Program-made: the position numbers and the translations under genes
NCBI GenBank assembly: GCA_024640405.1
Contig: JAHEFB010000022.1
Span: 1-64,000 of the forward strand
Direction of reading: 5' to 3'
Origin: Alphaproteobacteria bacterium
GTDB lineage: Bacteria > Pseudomonadota > Alphaproteobacteria > Rhizobiales > Aestuariivirgaceae
DNA length: 64,000 nt
The notes under the pieces: model-generated
What the model saw: only the letters and a program-made list of their open reading frames with translations
The model's database searches: none
Told to the model about the DNA's origin: nothing
Shown: one piece after another, positions 34,168-42,946 of the stretch
Position numbering within the stretch: the first letter of the stretch is position 1
How the letters are laid out: the number at the start of each line of letters is the position of its first letter

Positions 34168-35619
34168 ATGAAGTGCAGGGTTCCTTGGACCACACTAGTT
34201 GACGGTGCGGTTTCTCAGGCCAAGCGGAAAGTTCTGACCGGTTGTTTCGCAACCACGGTCGCCTTTGGCGCGTCGGTTGCTGCCAGTGCAACAGCGTCTG
34301 CCCAAGACCGCACCCTGTCGATGTATTTCACCCACACCAAAGAAACCCTGTCGGTCACCTACAAGAGAAACGGCAAGTACGATCAGTCGGCTCTCAAGAA
34401 AATAAACTGGTTCCTGCGTGATTGGCGCCGCAACGAGCCCACCAAGATGTCATTGGAAACAATCGACCTTCTGTGGGAACTGCATGCCGATCTCGGTTCG
34501 AAAAAGCCGGTTCATATTGTTTCTGGATATCGCTCGCCTCGCACCAATGCGATGCTGAAGCGGATCGGTCGCAAGGTGGCGCGCAAATCTCAACATATGA
34601 ATGGCCGCGCAATTGATTTCTATTTCCCGGACGTTCCGGTGGAAAAGATCATGGGATCCGCCTTCGTTCGCAAGATTGGTGGCGTTGGTTACTATCCGCG
34701 TTCCGGAAAATACGGTTTCGTCCACATTGACAATGGCAGCGTCCGTCACTGGCCGCGTATGAGCGTAACACGCCAGGCCAAGATCGCCCGCAAGTACTAT
34801 AAAACTGTTGCTGCCCGAAAAGGCCGGCCCAACAATCTGCAATACGCTGCGTTCCAGCCGGCTGAGGCTCAGAGGCAGGTACCCGAAAGTACGTCCGGTC
34901 CGGTTAGTTTGATGCCGTCCAGCATGGCCGAAGCAATTGTCGCGGCTGTAGCAAAAACACCGCTGCCAACTGTGTCATTGCGCGGAGTTGTCCCGAAGCC
35001 TCGTCCAAGACCAATTGAAGTGCTCATGCTCGCTGCGGCTAATATGCAGATACAACCTGCCTCTGCGCCAGTGGAGAGGCAGAATTTCTCGGAAGACAAC
35101 ATCTCGCCTGTACGCGGCAGTCTCGGCCCGGTGACCATAGCGTCCCTGGTTTATGAAGATATGAACTCCGTCAACTCCAAAGCCAAAGGCAGTCTCAGTG
35201 CTGAAACTGCAGCCGCTGAGGGGACAGGAATTCGTCCACTCAGTGTGAGTTATGCCAACACTTCCAGTCTGAGCGACCTGTTTACCAGCACGGATGCAAT
35301 TGCCCGTCGCGACGGTGCGCCGCAACCGTTTACCCAAGACGACGAGCATGCAATTCACCCTCTCAGCAACGAGGACAAGTCCGCACTGGCCCGTTTGATC
35401 GAAGCCTTTATGCCTGGTGCCGAAAGCACCGAAGAAACCGTAACAGTCAGCAATGGCGTGAACCGGTCGGGCAAGGCTGACAGTCAGGTTGTAAACCGCT
35501 CGGGCAAGGGCAATTTCACCCCCGAAGCCGTAGGCACCCGGAAAATCTGGCAGCAAAGCGATGCGCAAAGCTCCAGAATTTTGAAAGTGGTAGAAGCACC
35601 AATAAGCTTCCGGGACTAA
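34168..35619 (+). CDS. DUF882 (YcbK/peptidase M15-like) cell-wall protein
   Basis: A 483-residue exported protein. An N-terminal signal (VLTGCFATTVAFGASVAASA, then TASAQ) precedes a DUF882/M15 domain (about 50-220) with WFLRDWRRNEPTKM, VSGYRSPRTNAML, zinc ligands in SQHMNGRAIDF and FVHIDNGSVRHW. A long Ser/Pro/Ala-rich C-terminal region (about 230-483) has low complexity. The family trims or binds peptidoglycan near L,D-transpeptidases, consistent with the neighbouring gene. Several starts are possible (34075 GTG, 34159 ATG, 34168 ATG); 34168 is chosen because the signal peptide then sits near the N-terminus. Confidence 0.85.
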   Translation: MKCRVPWTTLVDGAVSQAKRKVLTGCFATTVAFGASVAASATASAQDRTLSMYFTHTKETLSVTYKRNGKYDQSALKKINWFLRDWRRNEPTKMSLETIDLLWELHADLGSKKPVHIVSGYRSPRTNAMLKRIGRKVARKSQHMNGRAIDFYFPDVPVEKIMGSAFVRKIGGVGYYPRSGKYGFVHIDNGSVRHWPRMSVTRQAKIARKYYKTVAARKGRPNNLQYAAFQPAEAQRQVPESTSGPVSLMPSSMAEAIVAAVAKTPLPTVSLRGVVPKPRPRPIEVLMLAAANMQIQPASAPVERQNFSEDNISPVRGSLGPVTIASLVYEDMNSVNSKAKGSLSAETAAAEGTGIRPLSVSYANTSSLSDLFTSTDAIARRDGAPQPFTQDDEHAIHPLSNEDKSALARLIEAFMPGAESTEETVTVSNGVNRSGKADSQVVNRSGKGNFTPEAVGTRKIWQQSDAQSSRILKVVEAPISFRD

Positions 35620-35667
35620 AAAACTCCAATACCGTTGGGCATTGCCGCCTCGTCGTCTCGGCCTGTT

Positions 35668-36473
35668 TCAAAACTGACATTTGAAGCGCGCGCATGCTGC
35701 AAATGCATCAATCAGTTCGCGATCACAATCGCCGTCAACCGGTCCATGATAACGCCCGACCTCTGCAAGTCTTTTTTGCCAGTCTCTGGTTATTTTCGCA
35801 TCGGCAACTGAGCACATTTTTTCCCATTGCCGCAGAGCGGAATCAATCTTACCGCCATAATACATTACATCGCCAAAACTGTGCTGGACCTCCAGATCGT
35901 CCGGGAGCAGCCTGATCGCCTCTCGAATATCGCGCTCGGCCCTGACGAAATTGCCTTGCCGCAAGTAGATGTAGGCCCTTTGCTTGTAGGTACTTCCATA
36001 CTCAGGATCTATGGCTATCGCGGTAACATAGTCCTTCATTGCCGCACCGTCGTCGCCGGAAAAGGCATACGCCACGCCACGCATGACGTGAGCCTCAACA
36101 GTCGGGTTCAGCGCAATCGATTTATCAAGATCATCAGTGGCCAGTCGATTTTTTTCTGCAACTGGTACAGATACGCCCGCAGCACAAAACCAACCCAGGA
36201 CTTCGGATCGTAATCCAGCGCCCGGGTGTATTCAGCCAGCGCCGCTTCATAATCTCCGTTATCGAGATGATAACTGCCTTTCGACAAGTGCCTCGCTGCA
36301 GCATCCGGGCCAGTTGTTTGAGCGGTGCCTGAATCAGGTGGGCTGGAAACCGTGACCGCAATGAAATGCTTCGCCGGTCGCGCTTTGCCAACGTCATTGT
36401 CCGCACCCGAATTCACCCAGCCCGGTTGTATACTCGCAATAACGGCGACCATACCCAGGACTGCTGAATTCAT
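35668..36473 (-). pseudogene. TPR-repeat protein, frameshifted at an A7 run
   Basis: The sequence reads as one protein split in two frames. The first part (36473 to 36108) starts MNSAVLGMVAVIASIQPGW, with a possible signal, and includes the TPR segment GDYEAALAEYTRALDYDPKS; it then shifts after LYQLQKK. The other frame continues as NRLATDDLDKSIALNPTVEA, then GDDGAAMKDYVTAIAIDPEY and two further TPRs to a stop at 35668. The change occurs at CAG-AAA-AAA-ATC on the minus strand (A7, about 36148-36154). A -1 slip at the A run, or one extra A, restores about 267 residues. It may be a genuine pseudogene, programmed slippage, or a sequencing error. TPR proteins mediate protein contacts; the role is unknown. 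Confidence 0.75.
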
Positions 36474-36537
36474 TGGTTCGCATCCTCAGTTGTTCCGGCG
36501 ATCAAAAACCTGTCCCGACCCCGTCGAAATCGGAAAT

Positions 36538-36825
36538 TCATTCAGCAGCAGCGATGCCGTCCTGCTCTGTGCTCTCAGGCCCGATCATGCCAAGTGCGCT
36601 GAGATAAAGATCCAGGATGGCTTCTTCTTCCTGACGTTCCGTACTGTCTTTCTTTCGAAGCGTAACAACCTTCCGCATGATCTTGGTGTCAAAGCCATTG
36701 GCCTTGGCCTCGCCGTAGACCTCCTTGATATCAGCCGCAATCGCCTTCTTCTCTTCTTCAAGCCGTTCAATACGCTCGATCAGGCTTCTCAGCTGGCCCT
36801 GCGCAAAACTGGTTTTCGTTTCCAT
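36538..36825 (-). CDS. gapR: GapR family nucleoid-associated protein (DUF2312)
   Basis: A 95-residue helical protein: [20 protein letters not shown], then [20 protein letters not shown] and [11 protein letters not shown]2312/GapR of Caulobacter is a tetrameric clamp that binds overtwisted, AT-rich DNA ahead of replication and transcription forks and helps topoisomerases. Length and core motifs match. The acidic C-terminal tail is a little longer than usual. Confidence 0.92.
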   Translation of the reverse strand: METKTSFAQGQLRSLIERIERLEEEKKAIAADIKEVYGEAKANGFDTKIMRKVVTLRKKDSTERQEEEAILDLYLSALGMIGPESTEQDGIAAAE

Positions 36826-36949
36826 TAGTTAAGTCCGCTCTATCTAATCTGGATCAGAATGATCCCGGTTGCATCGGGCACAAATCATGCACCTGATCGC
36901 CTCTCATTCACTGCAGCAATTCAATGGATCCTTGCGAACCCACATTGCC

Positions 36950-37246
36950 CTAATGTCCGGTATGCGACTTTGCAAACGCCTCCGCCTGTGCAGCCGTTGC
37001 CTCGGTCTGATACTTGGCTTTCCATTCCTCATATGGCATCCCGTAGACTTGCTCGCGGGCCGCTTCCTTGTCCAGCGCAATACCGGTTTCATCCGCAGCA
37101 TCTTTCAACCAGTTGGACAGGCAGTTTCGGCAAAAACCGCCCAGATTCATCAGATCAATGTTCTGAACATCCGTACGTTCCCGCAAATGTGCCACAAGGC
37201 GCCGAAATGCGGCCGCTTCCAGTTCGGTCTGGGTTTTCAGATCCAT
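36950..37246 (-). CDS. DUF1244 family protein
   Basis: A 98-residue soluble protein. It carries the family block AAAFRRLVAHLRERTDVQNI followed by DLMNLGGFCRNCLSNW (two conserved cysteines) and YGMPYEEWKAKYQ. Structures of family members show a small helical dimer; the biochemical role is unknown. The gene begins 2 bases after the N-formylglutamate amidohydrolase stop, an adjacency common in alphaproteobacteria, so the two are cotranscribed. Confidence 0.92.
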   Translation of the reverse strand: MDLKTQTELEAAAFRRLVAHLRERTDVQNIDLMNLGGFCRNCLSNWLKDAADETGIALDKEAAREQVYGMPYEEWKAKYQTEATAAQAEAFAKSHTGH

Positions 37247-37248
37247 TT

Positions 37249-38082
37249 TTACTTGTCTCCTGAAGCTCTGTTGTACGCCAGAGATTTGATCTGGTCGTTG
37301 ACAACCATATGATCAATTACATCCGCCAACCGATCAATCCATTGTGACACACCTTCAGCGTCTGAAATCAGATCCTGGCGGATTTCCAGCAATGTATGAG
37401 GCAGTCCTCGCTTTACCGCATGTGTGTTCATGCAGTCTCCCACAAGTCCACCGGCATAAGGCACATTGTCGCCGACAACCAGATTGGGATCTGCAGACAG
37501 CGCCTGAATAAACAGGTCGGAACACCGCCTGTCGTCCTCCCACAACAAACCTGCATGCCATGGACGCGCAACGCCCTTCCAGGCAGGCGTAAAGCTGTGA
37601 ACAGATATCAATACAGGCGCTACATCATCTGCAATTGCTGCATCAATTTCAGCATCGATTGCGCGATGGTAAGGTTGATAATACCGCGAAAGTCTCAAGT
37701 TCCGCTCATTGTCATCGATATCCCGGTTGCCGGGCACCACGGCTCCATCCGACAGTTGCATGATCAGTGTCGGATCATCCATGCCGCGGTTGGGGTCAAT
37801 CAGCAATCTGGAGAAACACGACAATACCGCAGGAACTCCCAGTCTTGCCGCCAGGCCGTTCACAACAGCCTCAACACCGATATCATAGGCAATATGTCGT
37901 TCGAACTCTGACGCAGGCAGCCCCAGATTGCCATAAACCTCCGGCAAAGTACTCCTGGCATGATCGCAAACCAGCAGTATTCCGCGCGTGCGATCGCCCG
38001 GCAATACATAGTGGCTGGTAAACTCGGACTGGTCTTCCGAGTCGGCTGGAGCAGTATAAGGGACTGTAGAAACGATATTCAT
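37249..38082 (-). CDS. N-formylglutamate amidohydrolase
   Basis: A 277-residue zinc enzyme of the FGase family (PF05013) that hydrolyses N-formylglutamate to formate and glutamate, the last step of one histidine-degradation route. Family-like motifs are GILLVCDHARSTLPEVYGN (metal His and Asp), SRLLIDPNRGMDDPTLI, ISVHSFTPAW and the C-terminal LPHTLLEIRQDLI. Start 38082 is chosen over a longer frame to 38190 with no similarity. No hut genes are nearby, so the substrate may be a related N-formyl amino acid. Confidence 0.9.
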   Translation of the reverse strand: MNIVSTVPYTAPADSEDQSEFTSHYVLPGDRTRGILLVCDHARSTLPEVYGNLGLPASEFERHIAYDIGVEAVVNGLAARLGVPAVLSCFSRLLIDPNRGMDDPTLIMQLSDGAVVPGNRDIDDNERNLRLSRYYQPYHRAIDAEIDAAIADDVAPVLISVHSFTPAWKGVARPWHAGLLWEDDRRCSDLFIQALSADPNLVVGDNVPYAGGLVGDCMNTHAVKRGLPHTLLEIRQDLISDAEGVSQWIDRLADVIDHMVVNDQIKSLAYNRASGDK

Positions 38083-38462
38083 GATGCGACGGACTATAGA
38101 GCATATTTCATTTATGTAGAGTCGTTTGACCGGTTTTCTGCGTTTGCTGTCAAGGCGCGGCTGCCACCCTGGCCTGTTGACCACAAGCAAGCAACAGCGC
38201 AGTTCGGCGGGCTTGGGAAACCGGCCTCCGGTGGACCAAATCGGTTCATCGGCGTTGTTGCAATGTTTGCCCGATGCCCCACATCGCGCTTCACTTTGCG
38301 CCTGGAGCGAAACAGGTTTTTGATTTTATCGAAGCCGCGCTCCAGACATTATTGCCGCATGCCTTCGTTCGCAAAACCGCTCACACTTTTGCGAGACATG
38401 CTGGAGCCGAATAAACCGATTTGATGTCATCAAACGCTTCTATCTGGGCGAAAACTGCTCTA
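38083..38462. other. 380-base gap, no gene supported
   Basis: The gap lies between the N-formylglutamate amidohydrolase start and a MITE-like repeat. Short frames on both strands have no ribosome sites or recognisable products. The promoter of the leftward operon must lie near 38085-38150. Confidence 0.4.
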
Positions 38463-38725
38463 GGTCAGGACCCACTAATCTTGTCCATTCTGCGGGAGGA
38501 TATTTTGCCTGTGACAAGGCGAAAGGTCGAAGGAAACCGCCCGGCTCTCAATACATTTCAACGCAGTCGGAGGCAAAATAGACCCCGTCCTTCGGGTTTG
38601 AAGGAAAACTCCCGCCTGAAGTCGCAAAATGCTCGAAAAGGCACAACGCCTTGTCTTGTGCTTTTTCACCATCATTCGAATGTTTTCTTTCAAACAGAAT
38701 TGCATAAGATTAGTGGGTCCTGACC
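38463..38725. mobile_element. 263-base MITE-like element with 20-bp perfect terminal inverted repeats
   Basis: GGTCAGGACCCACTAATCTT at 38463-38482 is repeated exactly, inverted, at 38706-38725. The 20-bp arms enclose about 220 bases with no transposase, only a short internal hairpin (around AAAAGGCACAA/TTGTGCTTTT). The right arm is preceded by a T-rich stretch. This is the shape of a miniature inverted-repeat transposable element mobilised in trans, and the ends resemble IS tips (GGGGTCAGGACCC...), though I cannot name the parental IS. No clear target duplication was identified. Confidence 0.65.
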
Positions 38726-38965
38726 CCAGCATGCTTGACCAGATCACAGAACACGTTGATAACATGTAGCGCGGCGTAGCGTCATGAAGCCATTGAACTG
38801 CCATTATTGCGATGGCATTTTGGCGTTGGCCAAACCGAGGTTTCGCCGTCACAATGGATTGGGCATCAGCATCAGGTTTCTTGCGCTGGTGATGTCCGGA
38901 TCGGGTTCGAATAGGGAAGGACAACGGATCGCCTCGTACGTCCGTGTCTGTGGGAAAGACTGCAT
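38726..38965. other. Gap between the MITE-like element and the DUF1036 gene
   Basis: No supported gene. A 61-codon plus-strand frame from 38784 and a long minus-strand frame that crosses the whole repeat element have no ribosome site, family motif or coherent product. The promoter of the DUF1036 gene is expected here. Confidence 0.35.
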
Positions 38966-39406
38966 ATGAAGCGTTCACTTCTTATTGCTTTGGCTGTTGC
39001 CGCACCGGCATTTTTCGCACAGCCGGCACCAGCACACGCAGATCTCAAACTGTGCAATTTAACACCCAGCCGGGTGGGCGTGGCCCTCGGCTACAAGGAC
39101 CAGCAGGGCTGGGCTTCCGAAGGCTGGTGGAACATTGCAGCCAACGCTTGCGAAACACTGCTGAAAGGCCCCCTGATAGCGCGCTGGTATTATATTTATG
39201 CTGTCGACTACGACAATGGCGGATCCTGGGGTGGCAGCGCCCAAATGTGCAGCCGTGACAAGCTGTTCACCATCCGCGGTCTGAAGAGCTGTCAGGAACG
39301 CGGTTACAAGCAGACCGGTTTCTTCGAAGTCGACACAGGTGAAAACACCGATTGGACCATTCGCCTTGAAGGTGCAAAAACCCAGCCGGCTCCTGCTACA
39401 CAATAA
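38966..39406 (+). CDS. DUF1036 family exported protein
   Basis: A 146-residue protein with a Sec signal peptide (MKRSLLIALAVAAPAFFAQP, cleavage near AHA-DLK). The DUF1036 domain follows: LKLCNLTPSRVGVALGYKDQ, WASEGWWNIAANACETLL, WYYIYAVDYDNGG and four further cysteines probably in disulfides. Function unknown; related genes often sit near pyruvate kinase in Rhizobiales, as here (31 bases upstream of pyk), so the two are likely cotranscribed. Confidence 0.9.
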   Translation: MKRSLLIALAVAAPAFFAQPAPAHADLKLCNLTPSRVGVALGYKDQQGWASEGWWNIAANACETLLKGPLIARWYYIYAVDYDNGGSWGGSAQMCSRDKLFTIRGLKSCQERGYKQTGFFEVDTGENTDWTIRLEGAKTQPAPATQ

Positions 39407-39437
39407 TAGATAACAGGAATAACGAGGCGGTGAGGAC

Positions 39438-40862
39438 TTGAGACGGCAAAGACAGGCGAAGATTGTCGCAACACTGGGGCCGGCATCCGAAACCGAAGAG
39501 ATGATCGAGAAGCTGTTTCTCGCCGGTGTGGATGTGTTCCGCATCAATATGAGCCATTCCGATCATCCCAATCTCAAGTCCCGTTTCGACATTATCCGCC
39601 GCATAGAAAAAAAACACTCTCGCCCGATTGCCGTCCTGGTTGATCTTCAGGGTCCCAAACTGCGCATCGGCACATTCGCCGAGGACGAAGTCACTATCAG
39701 TGCCGGCGACAAATACATTCTCGACATGGATGAAACGCCGGGCGACGAAAAACGCGTGCACCTTCCCCATCCGGAAATCTTTCAGGCGGTAAAACCGGGG
39801 GAACACCTGTTGCTCAACGATGGGCGTATCCGGCTGGAAATCACTGCAGCCAGTGATCGGTCCATAGAAACCCGGGTTATCTTCGGCGGCGTCCTGTCGG
39901 CTCGCAAAGGCGTCAACCTGCCTGATACGATCATTCCCCTGACGCCGTTGACCGAAAAGGATCTGGCCGACCTCGACTATGCACTGACTCTGGATATCGA
40001 CTGGGTCGCCCTGTCATTCGTGCAGCAGCCGTCCGACGTCGCCGAGGCTCGCGCCATCATCGGCGACAAGGCCGGCATCATGGTCAAGGTGGAAAAACCG
40101 TCAGCGCTGAAATCGCTGGAAGACATAATCCAGCAGAGTGATGCCATCATGGTGGCCCGCGGTGACCTTGGGGTCGAGCTGCCGCTGGAGTCGGTACCCG
40201 GCTGGCAAAAACACATGGTGCGCGCCTGTCGCCGTGCCGGCAAGCCCGTCGTCGTGGCAACCCAGATGCTGGAAAGCATGATCCAGGAACCGGTTCCAAC
40301 CCGCGCCGAGGTATCAGACGTCGCAACCGCCCTGTTTGAAGGCGCCGACGCGGTGATGCTGTCGGCAGAGTCTGCCGCCGGGCGGTGGCCCGAAAAGGCC
40401 GTTGAAACCATGGACCGGATCGCGCAGGCCATCGAGCGTGATCCGCTGTATCCCAGCATCATCAAGAATGCCCGGACCGAACCCCAGCAAACCAGCGCCG
40501 ACGCCATTTCAAACGCTGCACGTACCGTAGCCGAGACCCTCAATGTGGCAGCCATAGTCTGCTACACCGGTTCCGGTTCCACCGGCCTGCGTGTCGCACG
40601 TGAGCGCCCTGACATGCCGGTCATCGCACTTACTCCCAACATCGCCACAGGTCGCCGGCTGGCCGTTGTGTGGGGTCTGCATTGCATGCATACCGAAGAC
40701 GCCCGCGATCTGGATGACATGGTTCAACGCGCTGTGGATATTTCGCGAAACGAGCAAATCTCAAAGCCCGGAGATCATATCGTCATCACCGCCGGCGTAC
40801 CCTTGCGCACGCCGGGCAAGACAAACCTTCTCAGGGTGGCCAGGGTCACGGCGCCTGACTGA
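39438..40862 (+). CDS. pyk: Pyruvate kinase
   Basis: A 474-residue enzyme of glycolysis/Entner-Doudoroff metabolism that transfers phosphate from phosphoenolpyruvate to ADP. It begins RRQRQAKIVATLGPASETEE and contains DVFRINMSHSDH, VDLQGPKLRIG, LNDGRIRLEI, the active-site lysine segment IMVKVEKPSA, MVARGDLGVELPLESVPGWQ and PVVVATQMLESMI. The C-terminal regulatory domain ends GKTNLLRVARV. The start is TTG at 39438, with GAGG upstream; homologues start at this residue. Follows DUF1036 closely. Confidence 0.97.
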   Translation: MRRQRQAKIVATLGPASETEEMIEKLFLAGVDVFRINMSHSDHPNLKSRFDIIRRIEKKHSRPIAVLVDLQGPKLRIGTFAEDEVTISAGDKYILDMDETPGDEKRVHLPHPEIFQAVKPGEHLLLNDGRIRLEITAASDRSIETRVIFGGVLSARKGVNLPDTIIPLTPLTEKDLADLDYALTLDIDWVALSFVQQPSDVAEARAIIGDKAGIMVKVEKPSALKSLEDIIQQSDAIMVARGDLGVELPLESVPGWQKHMVRACRRAGKPVVVATQMLESMIQEPVPTRAEVSDVATALFEGADAVMLSAESAAGRWPEKAVETMDRIAQAIERDPLYPSIIKNARTEPQQTSADAISNAARTVAETLNVAAIVCYTGSGSTGLRVARERPDMPVIALTPNIATGRRLAVVWGLHCMHTEDARDLDDMVQRAVDISRNEQISKPGDHIVITAGVPLRTPGKTNLLRVARVTAPD

Positions 40863-40894
40863 GAATCCGCTGCAATCAATCGGCAAAACTGCGA

Positions 40895-41683
40895 TCAGCC
40901 GACCGGAACGTGGGCAACAATCCTCAAGGGGCCGCCGGAGCCGCCTTCAATCTTCATGGGCAGTGCAATAACGGTGCTGCCGGTCGGCGGCAGGGAGCTC
41001 ATGTCAGCTACATTTTCAAATGCCGGGACATTGTTCGTCATCAACACGACGTGGGCGGCAAAATCTTTTGACTGGCCACGATCAATCGATGGCGTGTCCA
41101 GTCCCACGGCTGCAATTTTTCGGGCGACCAGCAACGCTGCGCCATCGGCTGAGAGGCCCGGAAAATGTAATTTTGCGACAGCTTCAGGACCTCGTTCCGC
41201 CGTTCCCATATAGGCAGCACGGTCAGAGTAGAGGCCGGCACGTCCAGTGTTGAGCAGCACAATGGCGCCAGCCGGAATTGGTCCGTGCTCCGCCTCAAAT
41301 GCTTCTATGTCCGCTGCCGTTACAAGATAATCCACGTCCGCTGCTGCCTGCCGCGAAACATCAATCACAAAACCCGGCCCGATAAGTTGTTCCAGCGGCA
41401 CCTTGTCTGTTGTGTTGGCCCCTTCAGCGAAATGTATTGGCGAGTCCATATGGGTTCCGCCATGTTCCGCGGCAGAAAAATTGTAGGCCGAATAAAACCA
41501 GCCACCCTCGGTATGTCCATGAAACACCTCTGTCTTGGTGAAGGTTTCCGCCGTCGGCCAGTAAACCGATTGCTCATTGAACGGGTGGGTCAGATCCACC
41601 CACTTGCCACCTGAAATATCCTGCGCCGAGGCAGAAAAGGCGAAGCATAAAGCCCAGAATGTCAGAATTATCCGCAACAGCAT
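40895..41683 (-). CDS. Cyclase family protein, Sec-exported
   Basis: A 262-residue second Cyclase-family (PF04199) metal hydrolase in this window. A Sec signal peptide (MLLRIILTFWALCFAFSASA) is followed by WVDLTHPFNEQSVYWPTAET, the metal-site motif EHGGTHMDSPIHFAEG, VLLNTGRAGLYSDR and a C-terminal GGSGGPLRI. It is the Sec-type counterpart of the Tat-exported copy at 5177. Substrates of this family include N-formylkynurenine, isatin and arylformamides, but none can be assigned. Converges with pyk; the promoter lies in the gap up to 41820. Confidence 0.88.
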   Translation of the reverse strand: MLLRIILTFWALCFAFSASAQDISGGKWVDLTHPFNEQSVYWPTAETFTKTEVFHGHTEGGWFYSAYNFSAAEHGGTHMDSPIHFAEGANTTDKVPLEQLIGPGFVIDVSRQAAADVDYLVTAADIEAFEAEHGPIPAGAIVLLNTGRAGLYSDRAAYMGTAERGPEAVAKLHFPGLSADGAALLVARKIAAVGLDTPSIDRGQSKDFAAHVVLMTNNVPAFENVADMSSLPPTGSTVIALPMKIEGGSGGPLRIVAHVPVG

Positions 41684-41820
41684 GGCAGTTCCCCAATATG
41701 TTTGAACTTATCAATCCAGGTCCGGACAAAGGCCGTCGTTTAAAGTCCGGGCAGATTCTCTGTAGCAAGAGTATCGTCAACACTCAACGGATGCCAACAG
41801 GCAACTGGAGTAACAGCCGA

Positions 41821-42453
41821 TCAAATCTTCTGGTCGAATTCCTGCTCAAGCTCGCGAATGCGCTCATTTACGTTCTTCAATTGCGGATACACGGTGCGGG
41901 CGCGGCGCAATGCCCGCAGCGCCCGTCGCCCGTCTCCGCGCGCCTTGAATATCGCGCCCTGTCCCGAAAGAGCGCCATAGTGGCGCGGTTCAAGCGACAA
42001 CACCTGATCAATGTCTCTCAGTGAACTGGTATAATCTCCGCGCAGGTAATGCAGTGTCGCGCGCCGGTTCCAGCCCTCGGCAAAATCGGGGTTCAATTCC
42101 ACCACGGTATCCAGAATCACCAGGGCCGCGCCATAGTTTTGCTCAGTCATGGCATCGCCAGCCTGCTTCATCAGCAGATCGGCAGTCGGACTTCCGGAAC
42201 GCAGCCAAAGCGCCTGAATGGCGTTTTCCAGCAATTTCGCCGATTTTTCATCATCCGCCTGGCGCAACTGGCCAAACAGGCGATCAAGAACTTCGGAGGA
42301 ATCGGCTGAACTGTCGGGATTAAACAATCCCGGCCCCTGGCCTTGACCCGGAATCTGGTGGGCCTCACCCGCCTGCTGTGCCTGTGCTGGTCCACAGGCA
42401 GCTGCTGCAAGGACCACCGCGTACATAAATGCCTTCAACAACACCTTTATCAT
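41821..42453 (-). CDS. Periplasmic TPR-repeat protein
   Basis: A 210-residue protein with a signal peptide (MIKVLLKAFMYAVVLAAAAC, cleavage near AQAQQ or a possible lipid-attached Cys). After a Gly/Gln-rich linker come three TPR-type repeats (about 90-200), including YGAALVILDTVVELNPDFAE, then YTSSLRDIDQVLSLEPRHYG and RRALRALRRARTVYPQLKNV. Probably a periplasmic or lipid-anchored scaffold. Start 42453 is chosen because the longer frame adds 37 residues before the signal. It lies downstream of rpmJ and its terminator. Confidence 0.82.
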   Translation of the reverse strand: MIKVLLKAFMYAVVLAAAACGPAQAQQAGEAHQIPGQGQGPGLFNPDSSADSSEVLDRLFGQLRQADDEKSAKLLENAIQALWLRSGSPTADLLMKQAGDAMTEQNYGAALVILDTVVELNPDFAEGWNRRATLHYLRGDYTSSLRDIDQVLSLEPRHYGALSGQGAIFKARGDGRRALRALRRARTVYPQLKNVNERIRELEQEFDQKI

Positions 42454-42561
42454 GCCGGAAAGTCTAGCATCAGAGCAGGACAAGCAAAAGTGTATCCGAA
42501 ATTGCGTCGTTACTCGCCGCAACCTGTTGAAAAGACACTGTATTAAGCCGAAATAAGCAAA

Positions 42562-42590
42562 CAAAAACGCCGCAAAAAACTCTGCGGCGT
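42562..42590 (-). terminator. Rho-independent terminator of rpmJ
   Basis: On the minus strand ACGCCGCA pairs perfectly with TGCGGCGT (8 bp, loop GAGTTTTT) and is followed by TTTTGT. It lies about 50 bases after the rpmJ stop. Confidence 0.85.
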
Positions 42591-42640
42591 CTTCAAATTC
42601 AGGTGATGTCAGTTGCCTGACACCGGTAAACCCCGGTCAA

Positions 42641-42766
42641 TCAGCCTTGACGAGCCTTAAAGCGCGGATTCACTTTGTTGATAACATAGAGCCGGCCACG
42701 GCGGCGAACAACACGGTTTGCCCGGTGACGCTTGGCAAGCGATTTCAAGGAATTACGGATTTTCAT
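42641..42766 (-). CDS. rpmJ: 50S ribosomal protein L36
   Basis: A 41-residue protein: [20 protein letters not shown], then [20 protein letters not shown] and a final G. The cysteine-free (zinc-independent) form is normal for alphaproteobacteria. It is monocistronic, with a good promoter at 42841-42869 and a terminator at 42562-42590. It is easy to miss because of its length. Confidence 0.97.
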   Translation of the reverse strand: MKIRNSLKSLAKRHRANRVVRRRGRLYVINKVNPRFKARQG

Positions 42767-42840
42767 CTGACCGGTCTCTCATAATCAAAGCCGCGCGAGC
42801 AGTTTTCAAACCCGGCGCGGCCTGCGGAATAATTTGCCGG

Positions 42841-42869
42841 AACATAGTTGTGCAAATGCCATGTGTCAA
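42841..42869 (-). promoter_or_regulatory. Sigma-70 promoter of rpmJ
   Basis: On the minus strand TTGACA (42869-42864) and TATGTT (42846-42841) are 17 bases apart and lie about 75 bases upstream of the rpmJ start. Confidence 0.6.
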
Positions 42870-42946
42870 CTACTGCAAGTCCAGCGCTTGCGCCTTATAT
42901 CATACATTCCAGAAGCAAGTTTCAACCGCCCGGACAACGACCATTC

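Noticed and set aside
38475-38978. A 167-codon minus-strand frame through the inverted-repeat element
   Set aside because: It crosses the whole repeat and its flanks, has no ribosome site and shows no transposase or other motif.
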